A stretch of 64,000 bases of DNA from CAZAAW01 sp964483325 (GCA_964483325.1 CAZAAW010000006.1:75067-139066), one strand, 5' to 3'. Counted from the stretch's first letter, positions 1-8,852 are shown. Numbers and translations: made by a program. Notes: generated from the letters alone by a model not told the origin.

Positions 1-151
1 CGCTCTTCAGCTTGCGGATGCGCACGACGACATACTGGCCGGCCGCCGGTCCGGCTGCCCGGGCAGCGGATGGCAGCGCCGCGACGCCGAGCAGGGATGC
101 AAAGGCGGCGACGCCGCCGGCGAGCAGCGCCGTACGTCTTGTTTCGTCCAT
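1..151 (-). CDS. Tat-exported protein, N-terminal fragment
   Basis: Only the first 50 residues are inside the window; the gene runs off the left edge. It starts at an ATG preceded by a strong GGGGGAGGA ribosome binding site. The N-terminus MDETRRTALLAGGVAA followed by a hydrophobic stretch and an AARA-A cleavage region looks like a twin-arginine or Sec signal with a pair of arginines, so export to the periplasm is likely. The mature part begins GPAAGQYVVVRIRKLKS, which I do not recognise. Function is unknown. Confidence 0.6.
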   Translation of the reverse strand, partial: MDETRRTALLAGGVAAFASLLGVAALPSAARAAGPAAGQYVVVRIRKLKS

Positions 152-255
152 GGCTGTCCTCCCCCGAACCCGTGCGGCAGGACAAGGCCAATCCCGTCCG
201 GCCGCGGGTCGCAGCCGGACTGGTAGCACGGCAGGCGCGCCGGATGGAGAGGCGG

Positions 256-1707
256 CTAGGCGGCCGGGGCCGCCGCGTCGCGGCCGCGCAGGGGGACTTC
301 CTTCATCGCCAGCAGGCAGAACCAGGCGATCATCAGCGACAGGGCGATGGTCGCGAAGACGGCGCCGTAAGGCCCGGCGAGCTCCGGGTGGCCGGGGACG
401 GCGATTGCCGTCTCGCCTGCCATGTCGCGGCCGAACAGGATGGCGCCGAGCACCGCCACCATGACGGCGCCGCCGAGCAGGCGGGCGAAATTGGCGATGC
501 CGGTGGCAACGCCCAGCCGGTGCAGCGGCACGGCATTCTGGATGCTCGTCGTGCCGACCGGATAGACCGTGCCGGTGCTGAGGCCGATGACGATGACCAG
601 GATCTCGATCAGCCACATCGACGGCGCGAACGGCCAGAAGGCGAGGAGCAGCGTCGCCGCGGCGCCGAGCGGCAGCCCGACCAGCGGCGGCAGCTTGTAG
701 TGCCGCACATGCGTCATGGCGCGGCCGGTCAGCGTCGCACCGACGACGGTGGCGCCCATCAGGCCGACCATGGCAAGGCCCGACTGACCGGCGGTGAGGC
801 CGAGCACGGCCTCGAAATAGAGCGGCACGTAGATCGACAGGCCGATCATGCCGCCGACGGCGAAGAAGGTCATGCCGACGCCGCTGCTGACCACCGGGTT
901 GAGCACCACGTCGAGCGGCAGGAAGGGCTCCGGCGCGGCGCGCTGGCGCAGGATGAAGGCCACCCAGGCGAGGACGCAGAGCACCAGCAGCCCGATGATC
1001 TGCACCGACGCCCAGGCATAGGCCGAGCCGCCCCAGGAGAGGGCCAGCAGCAGCGCCGTCGTGCCGGCGACCATCAGCGCCGCGCCGGCATAGTCGATGC
1101 GGTGCGGCTGCTCGTGGCGCGGCAGCTTGCGCAGCAGCCGGTCGATCATCAGGAGGGCAAGACCGGCGAGCGGCAGGTTGATCCAGAAGATCAGCGACCA
1201 GTGCAGGTTCTGGGCGAAGAAGCCGCCCAGCACCGGGCCGGCGAGATTGGCCGCCATGTAGACGGCGCCGATATAGCCCTGGTAGCGGCCGCGTTCGCGC
1301 GGCGCCACGACATCGCCGATGATCGTCTGCGCCAGCGACACAAGCCCGCCGCCGCCGAGGCCCTGAATGCCGCGGGCGACGATCAGCACCAGCATCGTCG
1401 GCGACAGGGCGCACAGCACCGAGCCGAACAGGAAGATGCCGATCGCCGACAGCATGACGGCGCGGCGGCCGAAAATGTCGGCGAGCTTGCCGTAGACGGG
1501 CGTCACGACCGTCGAGGTGAGGAGATAGGCCGTGACGATCCAGGGCAGGTTGGCGACGTCATTGAGGTCGCGGCCGATGGTCGGCAGCGCCGTGGCGACG
1601 ATCGTCTGGTCGAGCGATGCCAGGAACGTCGCCAGCATCACGCCAAGAATGATTCGGCGGGCCTCGGTGTGACCCGGCAGCGCGGTGGCGGCTACGGTCT
1701 GGTCCAT
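256..1707 (-). CDS. MFS transporter, DHA2 (EmrB/QacA) family
   Basis: A 483-residue inner-membrane proton-driven exporter, probably of drugs or other toxic compounds. The sequence is almost wholly hydrophobic and fits the 14-helix DHA2 layout. Visible family signatures are LDQTIVATALPTI in helix 1, the loop 2-3 motif GKLADIFGRR near residue 100, and the helix 5 motif around AANLAGPVLGGFFAQNLHW. The length is normal for the family. The start is the first ATG; its ribosome binding site is weak, so the exact start is uncertain. It lies downstream of the L,D-transpeptidase on the same strand but 177 bases away, so it probably has its own promoter. The substrate cannot be inferred. Confidence 0.9.
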   Translation of the reverse strand: MDQTVAATALPGHTEARRIILGVMLATFLASLDQTIVATALPTIGRDLNDVANLPWIVTAYLLTSTVVTPVYGKLADIFGRRAVMLSAIGIFLFGSVLCALSPTMLVLIVARGIQGLGGGGLVSLAQTIIGDVVAPRERGRYQGYIGAVYMAANLAGPVLGGFFAQNLHWSLIFWINLPLAGLALLMIDRLLRKLPRHEQPHRIDYAGAALMVAGTTALLLALSWGGSAYAWASVQIIGLLVLCVLAWVAFILRQRAAPEPFLPLDVVLNPVVSSGVGMTFFAVGGMIGLSIYVPLYFEAVLGLTAGQSGLAMVGLMGATVVGATLTGRAMTHVRHYKLPPLVGLPLGAAATLLLAFWPFAPSMWLIEILVIVIGLSTGTVYPVGTTSIQNAVPLHRLGVATGIANFARLLGGAVMVAVLGAILFGRDMAGETAIAVPGHPELAGPYGAVFATIALSLMIAWFCLLAMKEVPLRGRDAAAPAA

Positions 1708-1884
1708 TGCTACAGCTTGCGGCTCGGCCCCGCGAAAGGAAAGAGCGAAGGCCGCCTGTCGGATCGACCCGCGATACGCCGGCCGGCTCCGCTATGCAAC
1801 CGCGACAGGGAAGGGCGGGCGCCGCCGCGACGTTGAAGCCCGGCAGCGGCGCCCTGCGCCAGATACGGCCTGGAGAGATCCGGC

Positions 1885-2643
1885 CTAGAGGACGACCACC
1901 TTGGCGCCGACGCGGGCGCGGCTGTAGAGGTCGATGACGTCGGCATTGACCAGGCGGATGCAGCCCGAGGAGACGTTGAGGCCGATGCTCCACGGCTCGT
2001 TGGTGCCGTGGATGCGGAACAGCGTGTCGCGGCCGCCGTCATAGAGATAGAGCGCCCGGGCGCCGAGCGGGTTGCTCTCGCCGCCCGGCATGCTGACCGG
2101 CAGGTTGCGGCCGCGCCGCCGCTCGCGCTCGCGCATCTGCGCCGGCGGCGTCCAGGTCGGCCATTCCGCCTTGCGGCCGACATGCACCGTGCCGTGCCAG
2201 CCGAAGCCCTCGCGCCCGACGCCGACGCCGTAGCGCATGGCGCGCCCGTCGCCCATGACGAGGTAGAGGAACTTGTTGCGCGTATCGATGACGATCGTGC
2301 CCGGCTTCTCGCGGGTCGAATAGCGCACCATCTGGCGGCGGTATTGCGCCGGGACGATGCGCTGGCGGCTCACCTGCTCGGGATAGAGGCCGGCGGGCGG
2401 CTGGCTGCTGCGGAAGAAATTGAAGAAGCCGCCGCTGCGCTCCTGGGCGGCCGGCGCCGGCCGGGCGCGGCGGGCATTCGGGTTGGCGATGTCGGCCGGC
2501 GGACGCGGCTGGGCGCCGGTCTCGGCATTGCGGAAGATGCTGAACAGCGGCCGGTCCTGCGCCAGCGCCGGTTCGGCCATCAGCACGGCGGCCAGGGCCA
2601 GCACGGCCGCCTGTCGCTGTCTCACCGTCTTGAACAAATCCAT
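1885..2643 (-). CDS. L,D-transpeptidase (YkuD/ErfK family)
   Basis: A secreted peptidoglycan cross-linking enzyme of 252 residues. The chosen ATG begins MDLFKTVRQRQAAV, which gives a proper signal peptide ending near AEPALAQ; the open frame extends 43 codons further upstream without signal character. A proline/arginine-rich linker is followed by the YkuD domain, with YLVMGDGRAMRYGVGVGREGF in its middle and the active-site motif HGTNEP...SSGCIRL near the C-terminus (His about 212, catalytic Cys about 228). It makes 3-3 cross-links or attaches proteins to the murein in the periplasm. It is divergent from tag across about 200 bases of promoter space. Confidence 0.93.
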   Translation of the reverse strand: MDLFKTVRQRQAAVLALAAVLMAEPALAQDRPLFSIFRNAETGAQPRPPADIANPNARRARPAPAAQERSGGFFNFFRSSQPPAGLYPEQVSRQRIVPAQYRRQMVRYSTREKPGTIVIDTRNKFLYLVMGDGRAMRYGVGVGREGFGWHGTVHVGRKAEWPTWTPPAQMRERERRRGRNLPVSMPGGESNPLGARALYLYDGGRDTLFRIHGTNEPWSIGLNVSSGCIRLVNADVIDLYSRARVGAKVVVL

Positions 2644-2839
2644 GTGCTTCAACCCCGTGTCCCGTGAACCTCGACGATAGGAAACCCGCCGCTTGCCGAC
2701 AATGCGCGCCGCCTCACGCTTCGGTGAGACGGATGGCGGGTTTTCAACGGCAGGATAGCCCGCCGGCCGCAAACGAAAGGTGAACAGCGGCGGCGGATGG
2801 GTTAGGCTCGCCGCGCTTGCCGACGATGCGGAGGAGATG

Positions 2840-3478
2840 ATGGCGGTGACGGAGGACGGGCTGGTTGTCGGCGCCGACGGACGGGTCCGCTGCTGGTGGC
2901 ATGGCGGGCTGCCCGACTACGAGGCCTATCACGACAAGGAATGGGGCCGGCCGGTCGGCGACGACCGCACGCTGTTCGAGAAGCTCTGCCTGGAGGGCTT
3001 CCAGTCCGGCCTGTCGTGGCTGACGATCCTGCGCAAGCGCGAGGCTTTCCGGCGCGGCTTCGCCAATTTCGACATCGCCACGGTGGCGCGCTACGGCGCC
3101 GCCGATGTCGAGCGCCTGCTCGGCGATGCCGGCATCGTCCGCCATCGCGGCAAGATCGAATCGGTCATCAACAATGCCCGCCGGGCGATCGAGCTGACGG
3201 AAAAGGAGGGCTCGCTCGCCGCCTTCATCTGGCGATACGAGCCGGATGCTTCGGCGCGTCCGGCGCGCGTCGACAGGGCAGGGCTCGCCGCCATGCCGGC
3301 GACGGCGGCCTCGGCGGCCCTGTCGAAGGATCTCAAGAAGCGCGGCTGGAGCTTCGTCGGCCCGACGACGGTCTATGCCTTCATGCAGGCGATGGGCCTC
3401 GTCAACGACCACCTGGAAGGCTGCTGGTGCCGCGGCCCTGTCGAGGAAGAACGGGCGCGCTTCAGGCGCCCGGCGTAG
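2840..3478 (+). CDS. tag: DNA-3-methyladenine glycosylase I
   Basis: A base-excision repair enzyme that removes 3-methyladenine from alkylated DNA. The 212 residues align along their length with E. coli Tag from memory. The zinc-binding set is visible: Cys in RCWWHG (about 18), His in AYHDKEWG (about 31), and the C-terminal His and Cys in LVNDHLEGCWC. The substrate-binding stretch LFEKLCLEGFQSGLSW and RHRGKI are also present. Two consecutive ATGs (2837 and 2840) follow GGAGGAG; I chose the second because the first abuts the ribosome binding site. The longer open frame upstream is not conserved. A REP-like repeat follows the stop. Confidence 0.95.
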   Translation: MAVTEDGLVVGADGRVRCWWHGGLPDYEAYHDKEWGRPVGDDRTLFEKLCLEGFQSGLSWLTILRKREAFRRGFANFDIATVARYGAADVERLLGDAGIVRHRGKIESVINNARRAIELTEKEGSLAAFIWRYEPDASARPARVDRAGLAAMPATAASAALSKDLKKRGWSFVGPTTVYAFMQAMGLVNDHLEGCWCRGPVEEERARFRRPA

Positions 3479-3521
3479 CGTCCGCACTCGGCCCCGGCAC
3501 GGAACGCCATCGCACCAGCTG

Positions 3522-3652
3522 CGTCATGCCCGGGCGAAGACCCGGGCATCCACGCGAACATTGCGGACGCAGAAAAGGGCGCCTCGCGGACGACACTTCC
3601 TTCTGCGCCATCCGTGTTCGCGTGGATGGCCGGATCAAGTCCGGCCATGACG
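3522..3652. repeat. REP/BIME-like composite repeat, copy 1
   Basis: Two copies of one palindromic unit face each other. Each unit reads CGTCATG, a GC-rich hairpin, then CATCCACGCGAACA. The left unit (3522-3560) has hairpin arms CCCGGG/CCCGGG around cgaaga; the right unit (3615-3652) is inverted, with GCCGGA/TCCGGC. A spacer of about 54 bases is conserved with copy 3 near 58 kb. It lies between tag and the oppositely oriented lipoprotein gene, a usual location for bacterial interspersed palindromes. No transposase is nearby. Confidence 0.85.
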
Positions 3653-3731
3653 CCGATGGGGTGGGGACGGAGGTGCGAACCGCCCGGCGTTGCTCCGGCC
3701 GGCGTGGGACACGATCAGGCCTAGGTCCCGG

Positions 3732-4376
3732 TCAGAACGGCCACAGGTTGCGCAGGCTGAACTTGCCGCGCGGCTTGCCCGGCACCATGGCGTCGGTCGG
3801 GGCGTTCGGGTCCGGCTGGCGGAACTCGGCCGGCGGGTCGGTCAGGTAGCGGCGGACCGGGCGCCCCTCGGCGTCGTGGGAGCCGCCGCGATCGCCGCGG
3901 ATCGAGGCGAGGCGTTGCGAGCCGGCGTCGTCCGGCTTGAAGTCCGGATTGCCGCGCTCCTCGTTCGGCTGCGCCTCGGCATTGCGCGGCAGGCGGAAGC
4001 CGGGATCGCGCCGGGCCAGATCCTGCTCCGACATCGTCGCCTCGCGCCGCGCATTGGCCTCGCGCTGCCGGCGCGCCTGCACGTCGGGATCGTTCGGCCA
4101 GTTCGTGGAGGCGGCGACGTCATTGCTGCCGGGCGGCGGCAGATTGTTGCTCGGCGGCGTCACGAGGCCCGGCCGCGGCCGGTAGTCGATGTCGGGCCGG
4201 TCGTTGCCGCGCAGGCTGATCATGCCGGACACGTCGGTGATCGTCTGCAGCGAGGTGGGCGTGCCGGTGCCGTAGGTGATGCCGCCGCCGGCGCAGCCGG
4301 TGAGCGTCAGGCCGGACACGGAAATCGCCAGCCCCCAGCAAAGGGCGCGGACGGCGGATGGCGAGGTGACGATCAT
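3732..4376 (-). CDS. Putative lipoprotein
   Basis: A 214-residue predicted lipoprotein of unknown function. The start ATG follows GGGAG at good spacing and opens a signal peptide with hydrophobic core ALCWGLAISVSGLTLTGC, a clear lipobox with Cys near residue 28. The rest is polar and low in complexity: a proline/asparagine-rich stretch (about 70-95), a charged segment with DPDVQARRQREANARRE, and a C-terminus ending in NLWPF. No catalytic motif is seen and it is probably largely unstructured. It lies downstream of ribF on the same strand with about 100 bases between them. I do not recognise the family. Confidence 0.75.
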   Translation of the reverse strand: MIVTSPSAVRALCWGLAISVSGLTLTGCAGGGITYGTGTPTSLQTITDVSGMISLRGNDRPDIDYRPRPGLVTPPSNNLPPPGSNDVAASTNWPNDPDVQARRQREANARREATMSEQDLARRDPGFRLPRNAEAQPNEERGNPDFKPDDAGSQRLASIRGDRGGSHDAEGRPVRRYLTDPPAEFRQPDPNAPTDAMVPGKPRGKFSLRNLWPF

Positions 4377-4477
4377 CAAAGCTCCCGTCGTGGGTCGCAA
4401 GCGCGGCTTGCGGCCAGCCATGCCCGGGAACCGAAACTTGTCGGCAAACCCGGCGAAATTCCGGCTACTGCCGTCTT

Positions 4478-5539
4478 CTACGCGATAGGTGCGGGGCCAG
4501 CAACAGGGCCGGCCGGGGAGCCGGCAAGCAAGCCGGCAAGCGAGCCGGCGAGAGCCTGGTCGAGCTCCGTCCCCGGGCCGGCGGCGGCGAAGGCGGCGCG
4601 CGCCGCCGCCGAATCGAGGTCCATCCGGGCGATCAGCGCCTCGATCCCGTCGAAGCGCTCCTCCGGGCGAATCCAGGCGAGGAAGGTCACCGTCACTTCC
4701 TGGCTGTAGAGATTGCCGGTGTAGTCGAAGACATGCACCTCGAGGATGGCCTCGCCATTGTCGAACATCGGCCGGCGGCCATAGCTGGCGACGGCCGCCA
4801 TCGGCGGGCCGCCGGGCCTGGCGAGGGTCACGGCATAGATGCCGTGGCGCAGCGTCGTCACCGTCGGCAGCACGATGTTGGCGGTGGGATAGCCGAGCTC
4901 GCGGCCGCGCGCATCGCCATGGACGACCGTGCCGCGGACGAACCAGCGATAGCCGAGCAGCCGGTTGGCGGTGGCGATGTCGCCCTCGCTCAGCGCCGTG
5001 CGGATGCGGCCGGAGGAATAGACCTCGCCGTCGGCTGCCGCCATCGGCGGCACGATCTCGACGGCGAAGCCCTCGCGCCGGCCGGCCTCGGCGAGCATCG
5101 CCGGCGAGCCGCCGCGGCCCTGACCGAAATGGAAGTCGTGCCCGACGACGACGCGGCGGGCGGCCAGCCGCTCGACGAGGATGCGGCTGATGAAGTCCTC
5201 CGCCGGCGTCGTCGAGAAGGCCCTGTCGAAGCCGATCACCGCCACCGCGTCGATGCCGAGAGCGGCGAAGATGCGGTTGCGCGCATCCGGCGTGGTGAGG
5301 CGGAAGAACGGCGCCTCGGGGCGGAAGACGGTGCGCGGATGCGGCTCGAAGGTGAGGACGATGGCCGGGGCGCCCATGGTCCGGGCGTCGGCGACGGCGC
5401 GGTGCAGCAGGATCTGGTGGCCGAGATGCACGCCGTCGAAATTGCCGATCGTCACCGCCCCGCCCTTGAGCTCGGCCGGCACCGTGTCCGGCCCCGTCGC
5501 GGCAAGGGCGATCACCCGGACGGAGGAGGAAGTCGTCAT
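4478..5539 (-). CDS. ribF: Bifunctional riboflavin kinase / FAD synthetase
   Basis: Makes FMN and then FAD from riboflavin and ATP in the cytosol. The 353-residue protein has the two expected domains. The N-terminal nucleotidyltransferase shows GNFDGVHLGH at residues 32-41, an FDRAFS...F segment, and YSSGRIR. The C-terminal riboflavin kinase shows GRELGYPTAN near residue 220 and EVHVFDYTGNLYSQEV. The start ATG (MTTSSS) was preferred to an upstream extension that is proline-rich and not conserved. After residue about 330 the protein ends in a repetitive tail, ALAGSLAGLLAGSPAGPVAG, encoded by near-repeats of GCCGGCAAGC. The tail is not part of the family. The gene sits just downstream of the HAD phosphatase on the same strand. 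Confidence 0.95.
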   Translation of the reverse strand: MTTSSSVRVIALAATGPDTVPAELKGGAVTIGNFDGVHLGHQILLHRAVADARTMGAPAIVLTFEPHPRTVFRPEAPFFRLTTPDARNRIFAALGIDAVAVIGFDRAFSTTPAEDFISRILVERLAARRVVVGHDFHFGQGRGGSPAMLAEAGRREGFAVEIVPPMAAADGEVYSSGRIRTALSEGDIATANRLLGYRWFVRGTVVHGDARGRELGYPTANIVLPTVTTLRHGIYAVTLARPGGPPMAAVASYGRRPMFDNGEAILEVHVFDYTGNLYSQEVTVTFLAWIRPEERFDGIEALIARMDLDSAAARAAFAAAGPGTELDQALAGSLAGLLAGSPAGPVAGPAPIA

Positions 5540-5621
5540 GCGCGCCTGAGCCGGAGAGGAAGGGGACGGAGAGCCTGGGGGAGCGGTAGCGGGCCGGTCA
5601 AGCCGCAACGGTGCCGCGGCA

Positions 5622-6491
5622 TCACCAGCCGAGGCGGGGCATGAAGGCGCGGGCGCTCATGCCGCGCTGGCGCAGCAGCGACCGGACGCCGGCGATCTCC
5701 TCGCTGGCGCTGCCATAGGAGCCGCGGTGGATGCCGGCGGTGATGAAGAGGACGTCGAGCCCGGCCTCGTTGGCGCCGCGCACGTCAGTCGGCAGGCCGT
5801 CGCCGATCGCCAGCACCGAGGCCGTGGCGACCGGCCCGCCGGCAATCGCCGCGATTCGCGCCAGCGCCATGTCGTAGATCGCCGGATAGGGCTTGCCGGC
5901 CATCAGCACCCTGCCGCCGAGCTCCTCGTAGCGCAGCGCCACCGCGCCGGCGCAGGGCAGGAGCGTCGTGCCGCGCTCGACGACGAGATCCGGATTGGGG
6001 CAGATCATCGCCACGCCGCGCGCCGCGAGTTCGCGCAGCAGCGGCACGTAGTCCTCGACCGTCTCGGTCTCGTCGTCGACGAGCCCGGTGCAGCAGGCGA
6101 TGGTGGCCTCGGCCGCATCGGCAAGCGTCAGGTCGAGGCCGTCATAGAGCGACAGGTCGCGGTCCGGGCCGATATGGATGACGCGCGCGCCGCGATGCTC
6201 GTCGAGGATGAAGCGCGCCACGTCGCCGGAGGTGACGACGGCGTCATAGGCCTCACGGGCGACGCCGATCTCGTCGAGCTGATCCAGCACCGGCCCGGTG
6301 GGGCGGGGGGCGTTGGTGATCAGGACGACCGGCCGGCCGCCGTCGCGGAAGGTGGTGAGGGCCGTCACCGCATCGGCGAACGGCACCAGACCGTTATGCA
6401 CGACGCCCCAGACATCGCACAGCACGGCGGCATAGGACGCGGCGATGGCCGAGAGGCCCGCGATCGGTTCGGGATCGGGTCGGTTCAGCAT
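5622..6491 (-). CDS. HAD-superfamily hydrolase, class IIA (TIGR01459-like)
   Basis: A 289-residue cytosolic phosphatase of the NagD-type HAD class with unknown substrate. HAD motif I is seen as LCDVWGVVHNG, with the nucleophile Asp about 26. Motif II is LITNAPRP (about 75), the motif III lysine is in MAGKPYPAIYD, and motif IV is AIGDGLPTDVRGAN. This WG variant of motif I is characteristic of the alphaproteobacterial TIGR01459 group as I remember it. The ATG chosen follows a GAGG-type site; the open frame upstream reaches into the promoter region shared with the divergent NtrC-type regulator. It is followed by ribF on the same strand, an arrangement common in Rhizobiales. Confidence 0.88.
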   Translation of the reverse strand: MLNRPDPEPIAGLSAIAASYAAVLCDVWGVVHNGLVPFADAVTALTTFRDGGRPVVLITNAPRPTGPVLDQLDEIGVAREAYDAVVTSGDVARFILDEHRGARVIHIGPDRDLSLYDGLDLTLADAAEATIACCTGLVDDETETVEDYVPLLRELAARGVAMICPNPDLVVERGTTLLPCAGAVALRYEELGGRVLMAGKPYPAIYDMALARIAAIAGGPVATASVLAIGDGLPTDVRGANEAGLDVLFITAGIHRGSYGSASEEIAGVRSLLRQRGMSARAFMPRLGW

Positions 6492-6571
6492 GAGCGCCTC
6501 GCTAGGGTTTTGCCGCCGGGCGGTCAAGCCGGCCGGCCGCATCCCCCTGTGGCCATGTCGTCTTGTGGCCG

Positions 6572-6588
6572 TCTCCTGTGACAGGAGA
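6572..6588. promoter_or_regulatory. Perfect inverted repeat in divergent promoter region
   Basis: TCTCCTG-TGA-CAGGAGA has arms of 7 bases and a 3-base spacer. It lies 80 bases upstream of the HAD gene start on one side and 114 bases upstream of the NtrC-type regulator on the other. The size and symmetry fit a dimeric repressor or activator site, but no cognate regulator can be named. Confidence 0.4.
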
Positions 6589-6701
6589 TCGGTGGGCCGG
6601 CGGCGCTCGTCACATACGCTTTGTTTACCCTGTTTGCTCAAACTCCCTTAACCAGCGCGCTCCGCCCGGAGCGGCGCCGCGGCGAGGGTCGGCACGTTCA
6701 G

Positions 6702-8120
6702 ATGGCAGGCAGATCGGCAAGCGTGCGGGAACCCGTTCCGGTTCTCATCGTCGATGCCGATCCGGCGCAGCGGCGGCTGCTTGCCGCCCATCTCAGCAGC
6801 GGCACCGCCACCGGGGCATTCCGGCCGGTGGTCTGCGAGACGGCCGCCGATGCCGAGGCGATGGCCGCCAGCGGCACGCCGCATATCGTCATCGCCGATG
6901 TCGAATCGATTGGCGGCCCGGCCCGGCTCGGCGCCTTTGCCGGCAACGGCCGGTCGCTGATCGCCACCAGCGCCCGCGGCTCGGTCGGCGCCGCCATCGA
7001 GGCGATGCGCGCCGGGGCGATCGACTACCTGCCCAAGCCGGTCGGCGCCCGCGCCCTCGTCGAGCGCCTCGACGCCGCCGTTGCCGCCTGGACCGCGGCG
7101 ATTGCCGCGCCAACGCCGGCAGCGCCGCAGCGGCCGGCCGCGCCAGCACGGGCCGAGGCGGATTTCGAGGGCTTCGTCGGGCAGTCCGGGGCCATGCGGG
7201 CGGTCTATGCCCGCATCGACCGCGTCGCCGCCTCGCGGGCGCCGGTCTTCCTCACCGGCGAGAGCGGCGCCGGCAAGGAAGTCTGCGCTGCCGCCATTCA
7301 CGCCCGCGGCGGCGCCGACCGCCCCTTCGTGGCGATCAATTGCAGCGCCATTCCGCGCGACCTTATCGAGAGCGAGATGTTCGGGCATGTGCGCGGCGCC
7401 TTCACCGGCGCCTCCGACGACCGCACCGGCGCCGCCGAACTCGCCCATGGCGGCACGCTGTTCCTCGACGAGATCTGCGAGATGGCGCCGATGCTGCAGG
7501 CCAAGCTCCTGCGCTTCATCCAGACCGGCATTGTCCGCCGTGTCGGCAGCGACCGCGACCGTCCCGTCGATGTCCGCTTCATCTGCGCCACCAACCGCGA
7601 TCCGGAAGCGGAAGTGGCAGCCGGGCGGTTCCGCGCCGACCTTCTCTACCGGCTGAACGTGCTGCCCGTCGCCCTGCCGCCGCTGCGCGAGCGCAGCGAT
7701 GACGTGCCGGGGCTGGCGCAGGCCTTCCTGCGCCGATTCGCCGCCGAGGAGGGGCGGGCCTGCCCGGCGCTGGCGCCGGAGGCGCTGGCGCTCCTCGGCC
7801 GCTACCGCTGGCCTGGCAATGTCCGCCAGCTGCAGAACGTCGTCCGGCGCCTCGTCGTCCTGCATGAGGAGCCGGTGGTGACGGCCGCCATGGTGGCGTC
7901 CGTGCTGGCGGCCGCAAGCCCGGCCGGGGAAGCGCCGGCGGCCATGGAAGCCCCGGCGGCCAGGGCGATTGCGCCCTTCCACGAGCAGGAGCGGCGCATC
8001 ATCGAGGAGGCGATCGCCGCTTTCGACGGCAATATCGGCCGCGCCGCGGCGGCGCTGCAGATCAATCCGTCGACGATCTACCGCAAGCGCCAGGCCTGGC
8101 AGGCCGGCGGCGCCGGCTGA
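6702..8120 (+). CDS. Sigma-54-dependent response regulator (NtrC family)
   Basis: A transcription activator of 472 residues that drives sigma-54 promoters. The N-terminal receiver (about 12-125) keeps the acidic pair in LIVDADP, a phosphorylatable Asp in IADVES and the lysine in YLPKPV, so it looks functional. The central AAA+ domain (about 165-390) has Walker A GESGAGKE, the sigma-54 contact loop GAFTGA, and Walker B TLFLDEI. A Fis-type helix-turn-helix ends the protein (NIGRAAAALQINPSTIYRKR). The ATG MAGRSASV was chosen because the upstream open frame is promoter sequence. No histidine kinase is adjacent, so it is an orphan regulator; which one cannot be said. Confidence 0.9.
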   Translation: MAGRSASVREPVPVLIVDADPAQRRLLAAHLSSGTATGAFRPVVCETAADAEAMAASGTPHIVIADVESIGGPARLGAFAGNGRSLIATSARGSVGAAIEAMRAGAIDYLPKPVGARALVERLDAAVAAWTAAIAAPTPAAPQRPAAPARAEADFEGFVGQSGAMRAVYARIDRVAASRAPVFLTGESGAGKEVCAAAIHARGGADRPFVAINCSAIPRDLIESEMFGHVRGAFTGASDDRTGAAELAHGGTLFLDEICEMAPMLQAKLLRFIQTGIVRRVGSDRDRPVDVRFICATNRDPEAEVAAGRFRADLLYRLNVLPVALPPLRERSDDVPGLAQAFLRRFAAEEGRACPALAPEALALLGRYRWPGNVRQLQNVVRRLVVLHEEPVVTAAMVASVLAAASPAGEAPAAMEAPAARAIAPFHEQERRIIEEAIAAFDGNIGRAAAALQINPSTIYRKRQAWQAGGAG

Positions 8121-8211
8121 GGCGGGGCCTTGCCCGCCGGCCGGCGCTATGAAACATGGGGCCGATCAGCAGGATCGGCTGTTCTCTGAAGACGCCTGGC
8201 CCGGGAGCCAT

Positions 8212-8805
8212 ATGAAGACCGCTCGTTTCACAGGATTGGCAGGCCGGCTGGCGATGGGGCTGGCGCTGCTGCTGGCCGGCGCCGCTGCAGCCACGGCCGG
8301 CGAGATCGCCGACGCCGCCCAGCGCGCCGAGACGCAGCTCGGGGCCGGCTCGGCGGCCGAGGCGCTGGAATCCTTCGACGTCGCCACCGATGCCTTCTGG
8401 CGCGCCCTGCCGCTGTCGTTCCGGCGCACGCTGATCGTCGACAGCGCCGAGGGCTATGGCCGTTACAAGCTGCGCCCGGAGCGGCCGTTCCATCCCGGCG
8501 ATACGATGCTGATCTATCTCGAGCCGGTCGGCTATGGCTGGCTGGCGGAGGGCAGCGCCTTCCGGGTGCGGCTGGTGGCGGATCTGGAGATCCGCACCGG
8601 CAGCGGCCTGATCCTCGCCACGGCGCATGATTTCGCCACCGTCGAGCAGGCCGCCCGGGCGCGCAGCCGCGAATTCCAGGCGACGATCGGCCTGACGCTG
8701 CCCAACCTCAAGCCGGACGATTACGAGCTGCACCTGACCTTCCGCGACGCGGCGACCGGCAAGAAGGCGGAGGTGACGCTGCCTTTCGCCGTGGCAGCCC
8801 CTTAA
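8212..8805 (+). CDS. Secreted protein of unknown function
   Basis: A 197-residue protein beginning with a signal peptide (MKTARFTGLAGRLAMGLALLL... cut near ATAGE) after a GGGAG ribosome binding site, so periplasmic. The mature part has a helical stretch rich in Ala/Glu, then a mostly beta-strand region containing ERPFHPGDTMLIYLEPVGYGW and ending KKAEVTLPFAVAAP. The repeated pattern of hydrophobic strands suggests an immunoglobulin-like fold, but this is inference. I do not recognise a named family. It stands alone between the NtrC-type regulator and groESL and is followed by a T-tailed hairpin. Confidence 0.75.
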   Translation: MKTARFTGLAGRLAMGLALLLAGAAAATAGEIADAAQRAETQLGAGSAAEALESFDVATDAFWRALPLSFRRTLIVDSAEGYGRYKLRPERPFHPGDTMLIYLEPVGYGWLAEGSAFRVRLVADLEIRTGSGLILATAHDFATVEQAARARSREFQATIGLTLPNLKPDDYELHLTFRDAATGKKAEVTLPFAVAAP

Positions 8806-8852
8806 AGCGCGGTTCCCGTCTCCCTACATGCGCAGCGCCGGGCACCCGGCGG

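Noticed and set aside
6650..6657. TTAACC in the NtrC-type regulator promoter as a CtrA site
   Set aside because: Only a half-site: no TTAA at the required distance of seven bases.
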